From Pyropia haitanensis (lineage: Eukaryota; Rhodophyta; Bangiophyceae; Bangiales; Bangiaceae), in NCBI GenBank assembly GCA_008729055.1, contig SDUX01000003.1, positions 1,302,001 to 1,366,000 of the forward strand: 64,000 nt of DNA. The letters are read 5' to 3'. The notes below the pieces were generated by a model that saw nothing but the letters and a program-made list of their open reading frames with translations, did not search any database and had not been told where the DNA came from. Both the position numbers and the translations under genes were made by a program. Every line of letters starts with the position of its first letter. Position 1 is the first letter of the stretch. Of the stretch, positions 9,046 through 20,217 are shown one piece after another.

Positions 9046-12000
9046 TCAAGCGTCCCGCGCCTCGGCCCCACTAGGCGAGTCCAGGATGTAATCGTCGGGG
9101 GAGTACACCTTGTGATGGGACGAAAAGAAGAAGCCCGACATGTACATGCGCATCTCGGTGGCCGACGCGAGCGGCAGCGGCGGCGGTGGTGCTGGCGGTG
9201 GTAGTAGCGGCGGTGGTGGTGGTGGCGGCGGCGGCAGGGGCAACGTCCCGGCCGGCGCGGGTGGCCCCGGCGGGGAGCCGCCACCCGGTACCACGTCCGC
9301 CGGCAAGCGCACGGGCGAGGTCGCGGCGGCCGCACCAGGCGTGGCGATGAGCCCGCCCAGGCTATCTGTCGATGACCGGGACGGGCCCCCATCCCGACGC
9401 CAAGGGGAAGATGGCGGCGGCAGCGGCAGGGGGTGGGCGGACGCCGAGGACCCCGTGACGGGCGCCAACGAGGGGCTCGCCGCCTCGGCCCCAGGGCCCA
9501 GCGGCGTCGCCCTTGTTGCGGCCATCTCGTCGGTCGGGCGGGACCACGGCAGAGGCGGCAGCGAGGAGGAGAGGGGGCGGAAGCACGAAAACATGCCAGG
9601 TGGGGACGCATACCCAAACGCCGGGTGGGGTGGCGGTGGCGGCGGCGGCGGCGGCAGCGGCGGTGCTGCGCCGCCCCCGCCATCCCCTCCCCCTTCCGCG
9701 TCAACCCCGGGCGGTGGGGACCCGGTCCCACCTCCCCCCACCGAGCTGCCGTTCACCGCCGTCGTTGTCGCCGTCGTCGTTGCCGCCGACCGCGCTGTCG
9801 TGACGGGCAGGTAGTCGGCGGCACTCATGCCGGCGCCTGCCACCACGGCCGCCGCGTGGGCCTCCTCAAACACCGACGGCACCAGGCCAGGCACCGCCGC
9901 GCCCGCCGCGTACTGCCGCAGCGCCGCGTTGAGGGCCTCTAGGTTCACCGCCAGCGGCGGCAGCGGCGGCAGTTGTGCGGGTACGTCGGGGGTGGGCAGC
10001 ATGGACGTGGACGACGGCTCCGCCACCGTCGGGTCTGTGTTACCCGGCGCCGCACCCGTGGCGGCACCGCCCGCCGGCGGGCTGGACAGCGCCAGCGCCG
10101 CCAGGATGGCCCGGGTGCTCGCGTCCGACTGGGACGCACTGGCGGCCGCAGAGGCGGCAGCGGCGGCTGTCACGGCGCCAACCCGCGCACGCTTCGTGGC
10201 CGCGGACCGCCCAGCACGGCTGGCACGCGGTCGCGCTGGTCGGGGCGCGCGGGCCTTGGCAACGCCACCAACGGCGGGGGAGGGTGTCTTGGTGACCTTG
10301 CCCGCCGTCGCCTGTGGCCGCCGCGCCGATGACCTCTTCGCACCCCCAGCTGGTGCAGCGGGGGGCTCTGTAACGGCAACCTCCTCCTTGACCCCGACAT
10401 TGGCGGTCGTAGCAGAGGCAGCCGAGGCAGGGACACCATCTGCCACAGTGGTACCAGCGGCAGCAGCGGTGGTCATGGCGTGTCCTCGAACGGAGGCGGC
10501 GGCTGCTGCAGCGACAGGCGCCGGCCCGCCGCTTCGAAGCGGGGGCACTCCCGCCTTTTTTAACCGCTTGGCCGCCGGTCCGCCCGCGCTGCTGAGCACG
10601 GCGGCGGCCGACGGCGCTGGCCGCCGCGGAGGGGGAGTCGCCGGCAGCGGTCGCAGTAGCCGCCGCGTCGACGGGCAGTGAAGGGGGGACGCAGCCGGCC
10701 GGTACGACTCCACCGCCGTTGGCTCTGTCTTGGTAGGCATGGCCGGCGCTGCCACAATGATGGTGCTGGTGGGCGTCTTGGGCGCATGCCGATCGCCGCT
10801 GGGGCTGCCATCCGTGACCGCCTTGGCGGCCCGAGACGTGGCGGGAGTCGCCGCGGCCAATGACGTCTGGCCCGCTGCCGGCGTCTTTGACGACCTAGCC
10901 TTGGCCAGTGGGGTTCCTGGGCAAGGCGGCCGACGGGTGGACGCCGGCGACACACCTGCGGAGCCTTTAGCGCCCCCGCAAGCGACGGTGGTGGCTGACA
11001 TCACCCCCTGGTCGTCAGCGGCAAGCGCGAGGGGTGGGACCAGCGGTGGCGCCTTCTTCTTCTTCTTCTTCCCGTCGACGCTCTTGCGTACCGGCCGGTC
11101 CGACGGGGACACAGTGCGGCCAAACACCAGCTGCTGCTCGTACGCGTAGAGCAGCGACTCGTGGGCGTTGCGCAGCACAAACGCGGCGCTCGTACAGGTG
11201 CGGGGGAGGTCTAGCTCGCCCGCCACAACCCGGAACGCACGCTTGTTGAGCACATTCTCCACGCCGCCCAGCTTACAGACCTCCAAAAACAGCCGGTAAA
11301 TGTTGAGGGGGCCCCCACCAACGACGGGGACTTTGAACGACGCGTGACCCCGCTCGAGCATAAACGCCGCGTGGTCGGCCAGGAAAGCTGCCTCACGGCC
11401 GCCCGCTGCAGCAGCGGCAGCCGCTGCGGCCGCTTCAGCGGCGGGGGGGGCGCCGGGGCCCACCCCAGACAGCTTGGCCGACACAAACCGGATGCCGACA
11501 CTGTCTATGGCGTGCTGGAAAGGGCTGCTCGTCGGCAGCTTGCCCGTGATGACCAGGTTGCGGCCCTCCTTGCGCAACGGGTTGTACGTGTCCGCGTCCG
11601 CCTCCCCACCGGGGGACGAGGTGGCGACAGTCGTGGTGGCAGCACCGGCCGTGGCGTCCGCCAGCTTCCCGCCGTCGGCTTGGCGCTCCGCCACCACCTT
11701 TGGGGGCTGTGGCAGAGGCGGCTCCACCGTGGCGCCCGCCGCCGGGGATGTTCCTACTGCGTGTGGCGGCGCCCCGGTCACCGCAGAGGACCCGGCCGAC
11801 CACACAGGAAAGCGGCCTGGCTTGTCTGCTGCCGCCGCTGGGGGGGCCCAGTCCCTCGACCGCGCCGGGGAAGCGTCGTGGACCGCATCGAGCACCGCTG
11901 CGGCCGCCGCCTGTGCAACCGATAAGTTGTCCTCCTCACGTAGCTCCAGCGGCGGGCTCGGCAGGGGTAGCGTGAAAAGGTCCGCGGTGAAGGGGCTACC

Positions 12001-13071
12001 TTCTGGGAACCGTATGCCCACGTCGCCCAGACCGCCCGCACCAGTGTCGCCGCCGCCGCCCCCGCAGCCACTGTCACCGCTGGTGACATGAAGTGCGCCC
12101 ACGCTGCCAGGCGCGCCCGGCCGACATGCCCTGCTTCCCCGCCGCGGTGGTGGAGCCGGCGGGGGAGGTGCAAACTGGGCAGCAACAGCAGCGAGAGAGA
12201 GGCCGCCGCCGGGAACGGCGTTGCAGGCCGGTACTGGGCGCGCAGCCGCCGCTCCCACCGCCGACCCCGACCCCGCCACCGCGTGTCGCGGGGGAACAGC
12301 AGACAAGGACGAGGGAACCAGCGACGGGGACAGCGGCAGCTGCGCGGGGCCGCTACAGTTGGCATCGGCCAAGGATCGGGTGGCGTCGCGCGGGGTAATC
12401 GCTTCGTAAAAGGAGTGGGGCAGCATCAGCCGCTCCGGCGTCTGTTGCTGACGCTGCGACAGCGGCGGCGATGACGGTTGTGGCGGTTTTGGGAGCTGTG
12501 GCTGCTGCTGCGGCGGCGGCTGCTGCTGCGGCGGAGGTGACGGCTGTGGCGGTTGCGGGGGCTGTGGCGGCTGCTGTGGCGGCTGCTGCTGCGGCTGCTG
12601 CTGCTGTTGTGGCTGCTGCTGCTGCGGTGGCGGCTGTCCCTGCTGCGGCCGCTGCCGTTGCTGCGGCGGCTGAGGTTGCTCCGGCTGCTGCGGCCGAGGG
12701 GGCCCAGACTGCTCCAACCGTGGCTTTGGCGGCGGCACAGGCGGCTGCTGCGGCGGTTGCACCGACACTACGGCGGCGGGCTCCTGCTTCTGCGCCAACC
12801 CACCGGCTGGGTGCACGTCGCCCACCTTCTGCTGTCGCTGCGGCTGAAACTTCCCGTCTCCCGCATCACCCCCTGCCGTGCAGGTGTCTTCACCTCCCCC
12901 CTCACCGACGGGGAGGAATTGGAGAAAGGCGTCCCCGGCAGGGGTGACGGGCGTAAACGGCACACCGCCGGCGCCCCCTTCCACCGTCAGGCCACTCCCC
13001 CGGCACGAGTCGCCATGCATGGCGGCGGAGGTGGTCCCGCCGCCACCGTCGCCGCCGCCGCCGCTACCACA

Positions 13072-13115
<44 letters not shown>

Positions 13116-13323
13116 TGCCGCCGCCGCTGCCGCCGCCGCTGCCGCCGCCACTGCCACCAGCCCCACCGCCGCCGCCGTCACGCCCGTCCCCCCTGGCGTC
13201 ATGGACCCCTACCGCAGACAGGCAGAGGGCGCCCAGCTCCGCCGTCGTGGCCGCCCGGCGGCGAGCGTCGGCAGAGCCGTGCCCCATCGCGGCATGCGCG
13301 GTGAGTGTGCCGTGGGCGGCCAT
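9046..13323 (-). CDS. ARID/BRIGHT-domain DNA-binding protein, large and low-complexity
   Basis: One uninterrupted frame of 1425 residues from ATG 13323 to TGA 9046-9048. An ARID (AT-rich interaction) domain lies at about residues 644-735 (genomic 11117-11392): FLADHAAFMLERGHASFKVP, then LNIYRLFLEVCKLGGVENVL, NKRAFRVVAGELDLP and a last helix AFVLRNAHESLLYAYEQQL. A Lys run (KKKKKK) follows, a likely nuclear signal. The N-terminal third is Gly-rich, then Gln/Pro-rich (QQQ/PPQ around 12480-12760), typical of transcriptional regulators. Basic AT-hook-like patches (PRPARPRASRAGR) lie C-terminal of the ARID. ARID proteins bind DNA and often belong to SWI/SNF chromatin remodelling complexes; membership here is inference. 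The gene lies between the convergent transporter and a long gene-free stretch. The poly-Gly tract at 13073-13160 is (CCG)n-encoded. Confidence 0.82.
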
Positions 13324-16300
13324 GGCCCCCAACCGCTAGCGGGTGCCCCTCCCGTACCGCGAGCGTGCCCCTGGCCGGCCTGCCGCCCCCTCCACCCCCG
13401 TGCTTCTCCACCACACCAACCGCGGCGCGCCCGCGGCGCAGCGCCCCTGGTGTAGCAGCGCCGCGGACCAGCACGAGTACGCGGGCGCGCGTAGCGCACC
13501 CGCCCACCCAGAGCCGTGCGAATGGCGATGGCGGTTGTGCTGCCGGGCGCGGTGTCACTCGTCGAGCGCCTTCGACGCGCAGCTTTCTCGCCCCCCCCCC
13601 CCTCCCTCCCTCCTCACCTCCAATGCCGCCTGCCGCTGTGCCCGACGGTGGAGCAGAGTCCTTCCCCCCGCCCCCCCCCCTCGCACCCCCCCCAGCCCGT
13701 GGGCCCGCACTGACACACGACGTTGCCACTCGCGGCCGGCGCGCGGACAGGGCGCACATGAACAAATCAGAGGGCCAAAGCCGCTTGCCGACACCGCCGC
13801 CGAGTGGCGCATCAAAAACAAGCGCCCCCAGCAGCCCGCATCCGCGTCACGCCACCGCCCCCTCCACCCTCCCCCCTCGCCCGCCAACCCCTCAAAAAAA
13901 GAACCAAAAAAACGGGGGGACGGAAATACCACCACCACGGATGGACGTATGTGCGGACGTCAAAAGTGCATGGCGCTCGCCTGCGGCAGCGTCGTCATGG
14001 TGCCGGGACGACAGGTCAAGCGCCAGCACCACCGGGGACGCAAGGCCCTCCAGGGCGCTCCTCAACCACCCCCGCCGCCCGCATCATGGCGCTCGGCAAC
14101 GGGGTGACGGTCGTCTGCCAGCCGACCCCCCCCTCAACCCCCCCCCGTCGCCGCCCCTCCCCCCTCTCCCTCAGACGGCGCCCTCGGCAGAACAAGTGCT
14201 TCCATCCGCAGGAGCGGACCGACCGAGGCGGGACGAAAAATTGCACGGCGTGGCCGCAGCCCCCCACCACACCTGCATCACACTACGGAGAGCGCGGACC
14301 GGTTGTCGTGGACGGGGGCAACGGCGGCGCGGCGCTCCCGGCGGCTGGCCGCCGTCAGCGGACGACCGAGGCCGGACACAGCCGCGGTTGAACGCCGCCC
14401 ACGACCGCGGGCGTGCCCAAAAAAAACATTGAGCCGCACTCAAACCCGGCGACGCCACCACGGAGGGGTCTCGGACACGATACCCTTGGCCGTCGGGGGT
14501 GGATTGAGGCGGAAGGGGGCGGTGGCCGAGTGTGGCCGCGACCGTCGGCAGCTCCTCAGTCGCTGGTCGCGGTTGCGCTGAAGGGGCCGCCTTCGTTTGG
14601 CGCGCCGCACCGAGGTGCGCTGCACCGAATGCAATACAGTATGGCACAACACAGGGGCAACGGCACTGGCATTTTCGACGTGGTCACTTGGCAATAGGAC
14701 ACTTACAGGGAGTATTTCATAATTGGAGACTGGTACGAAGTGGCCTCGGAGTTGTCGCGCAAGGATGACATCCAATACTGTACATCTGCCTTGACCTTGC
14801 CAGTCCATCGGAATTTTGGACACGTTCCCGGTGAGCGCAGCCGCGCTCACCCACACCACGCCACACCACGAGTGGGGGCCCCACACTCGTGCTGGGACAA
14901 GCTCTTGTGGAGCCAAGGGCGCCTCCTCGCCAGACTCCACCCGATTTGGCACACACACGTCGCGGGGCCCGCTGGGCACCTCTTCGCCAGCCTCAGCCCC
15001 GCTCCGCTCCTCCCCCGCGGCCGCAAGCGGTACGTATTCGCACCGCGCCTCCCGCCCTGTCACCGATCACGTCAGGATTGTCAATCGAGGCCGGCACACA
15101 CTCAAACACCAGCTGGCGGGGCCGGAGCCGAGGGCCCCAAAACCCTCGGACCTCCGTGCGGTCGAGGGAGCGCGTCGCAGCCGACCACGGGTCCCCACGA
15201 CGAGCTGGTCGGCGTCTTTTCTCAGACCTCAACAACGTAACGCGCCTGTGGAGGCTGCCCCCGGCACCGGGCCCCGTCCTGTGTCAGCCCCATTGTTCGT
15301 AGTCCCGCCGGTCTTGTTTAAACCCGCGCATGTCCCAGTGGACCTCTGCCCTTGTGGGGATCTGGGTCAGTCAACAACGGGCCACCGCAGCTGTGGTCGC
15401 TCCGGATGGAGGCGTCGCCCGCTCATCTGTATGCTTGCGGCTCGTGTGTGTGTGTGGCTGTCGGCGGCGCCGCACCGCGGATCCTGCCCACTCCTCCTCC
15501 CCACCCGCCTCCACCCTCCGTGCGCACAGCACAGCAGTGGACACGGCGAGCGCGAGTCGCGGGATTTTTCAATCCCCCCCACCTCCACACTGCCTACGTT
15601 GCGGCTGCCTCGTCACGACCGCGTGGCGTGTCTTCGCTGTTGGGGGGAACGAGCTGTTGGAGCGTCCTGTTGGGAGCAACCGCGAGGTCCAGGCCCTCCC
15701 GCCCCCCCCGCGGGGGTCCACCCCCGCCACCGTGTTTGTCTGCGCGGCGCGAGCGAGAGCACTGTGATCCCCCACTGTAGACGCCCCCGTGGCGATCACG
15801 TATGTCACGTCCGCCGCGGCCCTGTTGACGACGCTACGGCCGCGACCTCGGCGCCAACCTCGTTTGCAATCAGTGGCTGGCGTGGTCCTGTCACCGACGC
15901 CACTCGGCGATCCCCCCGCGCCCGGGCTACCCGATGTCAAGCTTTCCGAGCGAGTCCCCCCATCAGTCCAGATTTCCCCCCGGCAAGGAACTTCCGACGG
16001 AACGCCGCGCGCGCAGCCAGACGCAGACCGCGCTGGGCCGCTCTTTGCCGCCCCTTTGTCCGTGCCGGCGGTTCGCGCCGGCCGGCGGCGGCGGCGGTGG
16101 CCGGGGCTCCCCTCGTTGGACGTGCGGCGGCCGCGTCGGCATCCCCGTTGTCCTGTTGTGGTAGACGGCCCAGCCGGCGGCCGTCCTGTGGCGAGCTCCC
16201 GCCCGCCCCTCGCCGCTAGCGACAGATGGAGTCGACGCCGGGGCGGCCGCGCGCGGCGTGGCGGAGGGTGTAGCCGCACTCCGGCGCTCGACTGTTTGCT

Positions 16301-16768
16301 TCTCGCCACCCGCGGGCGGATGCGGTGGCCGCCGGGCAACACATTTGCACCAGCGGGGGGGCCGTTTCTCACCCCTCCCGCGGGTGCCTCGCGCGTGCAT
16401 GGCCTCGGGCTGCGAGGCCAGACGGCAAGCCCAGGATCCTCCCCCCATCGGGTACAAGAACTCCGCACAGCTCCCCCCCCCTGCCGCCCGCACTGCCGCC
16501 CGCCGTCGTCCTCGACTGCGCGCCCCGCGTTGGGCGCGTGCCGTCGGTCGGCCCGTGGAGCTTGCCTGCCCAGGACAGCAGGCCTCCGCGTCTTGTTCCC
16601 GCCCGTCCCTGCCGCGCCGCGGCTGAACCGCAATACCAGGCACCGACCGCCCCCGTGGTCGAGACGTGCCTGAGGCCCGCCTGTCTGTCGTGGTCCTACC
16701 ATAGCGCGACTGATCCGTACCCCCCCCCCCCCCGCCTGTCTCGTCTCGTACCCCCCCCCTCCCCAACC
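13324..16768. promoter_or_regulatory. Divergent intergenic region (3.4 kb), no convincing gene
   Basis: This stretch lies between the divergently transcribed ARID gene (-) and a small unknown gene (+). Open frames cover it only because stop codons are rare at this GC content; none shows a domain, and those on opposite strands look equally poor. A less GC-rich patch at 14620-14830 (cataattggagactggtacg) stands out. It could hold promoters or an unannotated RNA, but nothing is identifiable. Confidence 0.4.
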
Positions 16769-17204
16769 ATGACAGCGGTGGACTCGGAGTGGTCCTACTT
16801 TGACGGCCCTGCCACGGCACTGGACGCGAGCACCCTCTTTGACGAGTACCTGCTGCTCTCCTCCCGGCGGCGGCAGCCGCTGCAGACCCGCGCGGCGCGG
16901 CGGAAGCTCAAGGAGGCCCTCCCCGCGCGCCTCGGCCCCGCCCCGCGCACCGTCCGCCGGCGGCAGCGGCTGGCCAAGCGCCCCGGCCCGCCGCCGCCGC
17001 CCGTCTGGCCACCACCCGCGGCGGTCGCCTACCGCGGCGGCGGCGCCGCCGACGCCGGCGCCTACCCGCCGCCGTGGGCGGGCGCCGGCGGCGGCGCGCC
17101 TGACGACGAGCCGCTGCCGCCGTCGCCGTCGGCGCTCGCCGCGGCGACCGCCGCCATGTCCCGCGCGATTGCCATCCGCGGCCGCGCGGGGCCGGTCGCG
17201 ACGC

Positions 17205-17254
<50 letters not shown>

Positions 17255-17476
17255 TGCGGCGGCCGCGCGAGCATCGAGTGCCACAAGATCTCCCTCGCCA
17301 ACGACGAGTTTATCCAGTTCCTCACGCAGTCGGCGGGGGGGGCGCCGGGCGGCCGGCCGGGCGCCCGCGGCGGGCAGCCGCCGCTCGGCTACCGCTACGA
17401 GCCCGACCGCCGCCGCGTCCGCCGGTGGCTGCTGCGGGGGTGGAACCGCCTGGTGCACCGCGACGCCGACTACTGA
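16769..17476 (+). CDS. Hypothetical protein, 235 aa
   Basis: ATG at 16769 (ccaaccATGACAGCG) opens a 235-residue frame ending at TGA 17474-17476. The N-terminus (MTAVDSEWSYFDGPATALDA, then FDEYLLLSSRRRQPLQTRA) and the C-terminus (SIECHKISLANDEFIQFLTQ, then RRVRRWLLRGWNRLVHRDAD) have balanced composition and look like real protein. The middle is Pro/Ala/Gly-rich with a poly-Gly run at about 17210-17254. I do not recognise a family. The SIECHKISLANDEFIQFL segment with its basic C-terminal helix would be the best search query. No signal peptide or membrane helix is evident. Confidence 0.55.
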
Positions 17477-18432
17477 GGGGGGGGGGAGTGGGGAGTCGAG
17501 GCTCACGAGCAACGGGGAGGGAGGCGAGCGGGAAGCAAAGCACCCCTGCCCCGAGAGTGCCGTGCTCTGCGAGCAGTGTTTGTGTTATGTCGGCGGCCGC
17601 TCCCGGCGGGGGGCGCCGCGGTGCGTGTGCTTGCAAAAAGGGGTCGGCCCCGTTCATTTTCCTCCACCCTGCGTGTCGCTCGCGTCGCCTCTGTGGTCCG
17701 CGGCGTACTCCCCTACCCCACCCCAAAGGGAGCGGCAGCAACCGTCCGACGAGTGACCTCCGCACTGGGCACAGAGGTGCACGCAACACGCAACAGCTGC
17801 CGCTCCCTTCTTACCCCCCCTCCGCTCCTCCCATGACCAGTGACCCCATCATCCATTGCCAACATCACCGTGGCAAAGCGGCCGCCCAGGCCACCGCCGA
17901 GACAGCCCGACACGTCCGCGACCAACACTTCCCGCCGTCGCCGTCGCCACACACGCAGCCACGCGTCGGGCGCGACAACCATGACAAACCGAGTCGGCCG
18001 GGGCAGGTGCCGCCGACACCGCTCGCCGCCGCGGGCGGTCGCGTGCGCAGCGGCCAAAGCGCAAGGCGGTGCGGAGCGCGGCGGCGCCATACAGGTGTGG
18101 CCACAGCGGCCGCTGCCGCCCGTGCGCAACCCCCTGGTACCGGCCGCCGCGCGCGCCACGGCGGGGGTCGCGCCCCAGAGCCCGCCGGGCCAGCCGCCGC
18201 ACCACGCCGGGACGCCCCACGCTCCGCCGGCGACAGGGGCGGCCGACGGCAGGGCCCACAGCGGGGGCCCGCCCGGCCGGGACGCGGCGTCGGCCCCACG
18301 GCGGCGGCGCGGGCGGCCAGCCGGCGTCGCCTCGCCGCCACCCTCACCACCGGCCGGTCCCACCCGGCCCGTGCCCCCCCCCCGCGGCCGCGTCGCACCC
18401 GCAGCGGCGGCGGCGCGCAGACCCGCGCCGCC
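17477..18432. other. Intergenic (0.95 kb)
   Basis: No recognisable gene. The first part after the hypothetical gene is probably its 3' flank. One minus-strand open frame across 17713-18363 contains a less repetitive stretch (RFVMVVAPDAWLRVW) but no known motif. It could be a further part of the minus-strand ORF that ends at 18433. Confidence 0.3.
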
Positions 18433-18542
18433 TCACCCGCCCCGTCGGCGGCCGTCGGCGGCACCCGCAAACAGCCAGCGGGTCACCTTACTCCGCACCG
18501 ACCGGCCGCCGCCGCCGCCGCCGCCGCCGCCACCTCCACCCC

Positions 18543-18573
<31 letters not shown>

Positions 18574-19065
18574 CCCACCGCCGGCAACCCCCTCGGCACC
18601 CCCCCCCGAAAGAGCCGTGCCACCGCCACCGCCGCCACCGCCGCCGCCACCACCGCCGTCGCCACCCCCACCGCGGGCCGACGCGGCCCAGCGCGTGCGG
18701 GAGCGGCGGCCACGGCGGCCGCGGCTAGACGCCGTCGCGGGCGTTGTGGCGGGCGACACGACCCCCCCCTCCCCCCCCCCAGGGGGGAACCCCCCCCCCC
18801 CCCCCGTCACCGTCGACGCAAAGCTCTCTGCCCGCCGCACGGGCGGCGCGCCCACGCCACCGCCGGCGACGCCGTTTACCCCCCCCCCCGCCCCCCCCGC
18901 CCCCCCCCCGCGGCGCCCGCCCCCCCCCCCCCCCCCACCCGTCGGGGGTCCGAGGAGCACGTCTTCCAGGCCACCCCCCAGCGACAGCGTCGGCGCGTCC
19001 GCGTCGAGCGCGGCCCCCCCCCCCCCGCCGCCGCACCCGCCGGCCGCCCCTCCCACCGCCACGAC

Positions 19066-19103
<38 letters not shown>

Positions 19104-20142
19104 CGCCGACAGGGCGCTCGCCGACCGGTCGGGCGGCGGCGGCACCGCCGCGGCCGCGTCGGCACTCGCCGACCGCGACGGCGACGGCGGCACCGCCGCG
19201 GTGGAGTAGGTGCTGCCCGACCGCGACGGCGGCGCGGGGGGTAGGCCGCCCGACCACGACGGCGGCGGCGACAGCGGCGCCGCCGAGCAGGTGCTCGCAG
19301 ACCGCGACGGCGGCGGCGGCGGGGTGCGCCGGCCGGGGCCCGCCCACCAGCCGCCGCCGCCGGCGGGCGGCCGCTCGGTGTCGCCGGGCCCGAGCAGCGG
19401 CGGCAGCCACAGCGGCTGCGACGCGGGCGACGGCGCGGGCGTGACGCCGACCCCCCCCGCCGCCGCCTCGGCCGCCGCCGCCGCCGTCGCGGTCACCTCT
19501 GGCCGCCGCCGTCGGGGGCGGCGGCGGCGGCGGCGCCCCCCCCCCCCCCCCCCCCCCCCATCCGCCGACGTGCCGCCGAGGAGCCACGCCGAGTGGGAGC
19601 TGCCCCCCGCCGACGCGACCGCCGCGGCGCCGAGCGCCGCGTCGTCGGCCGCGTCGGCCGGCGACAAGCAGGCTGGGGAAAAGGGGAGGTCCCCGGCGGC
19701 GGCTGCCGCCGTGGCGGCCGCGCCGGCCGCCGCGGCGGGGGGGGAGGGACCGCCGCTGGCGGCCGCCGCGGGGCCGACCGACGAGAGGAAGAGGTAGAGG
19801 AGGTTGTCCCCGCGGGAGGGCGCCCGCGACAGCGTCGCCGCGGCCGACGGGGTGACGAGCGACGGCGGGTGCCCCCCCCCCCCCCCCCCCGGCCGGCGGC
19901 GCCGCCGACACGGCCGCCAGCCGCAGCGGCCGCCCCCCCCGCCGCCGCCGCCGCCGCCGCCGCCGCCCCCCCGCCACCGCCGCCGCCGCGCGCGGCCGGC
20001 CGGCCGGCGGCGCCCGCGCCGTCGGCACGACGGTGAGGGAGCAGCACGAGGCGTCGCTCGCGGCGCCGTCGACCAGCTCCCCGTACGACACGACCGGCAC
20101 GATGCGGTCGGCGGCGGGGGGGGGGGAGGGGGGGGGCGCCGC

Positions 20143-20174
<32 letters not shown>

Positions 20175-20217
20175 CCGCGGCGGCCGCCTTGCCCCGCCGG
20201 CGGCGTCGGCGCCACAT
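18433..20217 (-). CDS. Possible low-complexity protein, frame-broken (weak)
   Basis: The minus strand carries protein-like stretches that jump frame at G/C runs. From a possible ATG at 20217 they are, in order: DRIVPVVSYGELVDGAASDA and SCCSLTVVPTARAPPAGRP; then in another frame LSRAPSRGDNLLYLFLSSVG and SSHSAWLLGGTSADGG; a Ser/Arg repeat region (SRSASTCSAA, SRSGSTYSTA, SRSASADAAA); then back to the first frame with DADAPTLSLGGGLEDVLLGP, RRAESFASTVTGGGGGFPPG and a C-terminus RSVRSKVTRWLFAGAADG. The repeated RSxS elements look like phosphorylation or SR-type motifs. No family is recognised. Open frames extend further upstream (to about 22.7 kb), so the start is unknown. The plus strand also looks partly protein-like but has in-frame stops (19207, 19797). 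The call is uncertain. Confidence 0.3.

Noticed and set aside
1340..13160. (CCG)n tracts as possible CRISPR or satellite arrays
   Set aside because: They are short trinucleotide microsatellites within coding frames, without spacers or higher-order units.
14440..15063. 207-residue minus-strand open frame with mixed composition
   Set aside because: No recognisable domain, no good start context and frequent Arg/Pro-rich segments; it lies in a long stretch with equally open opposite frames.
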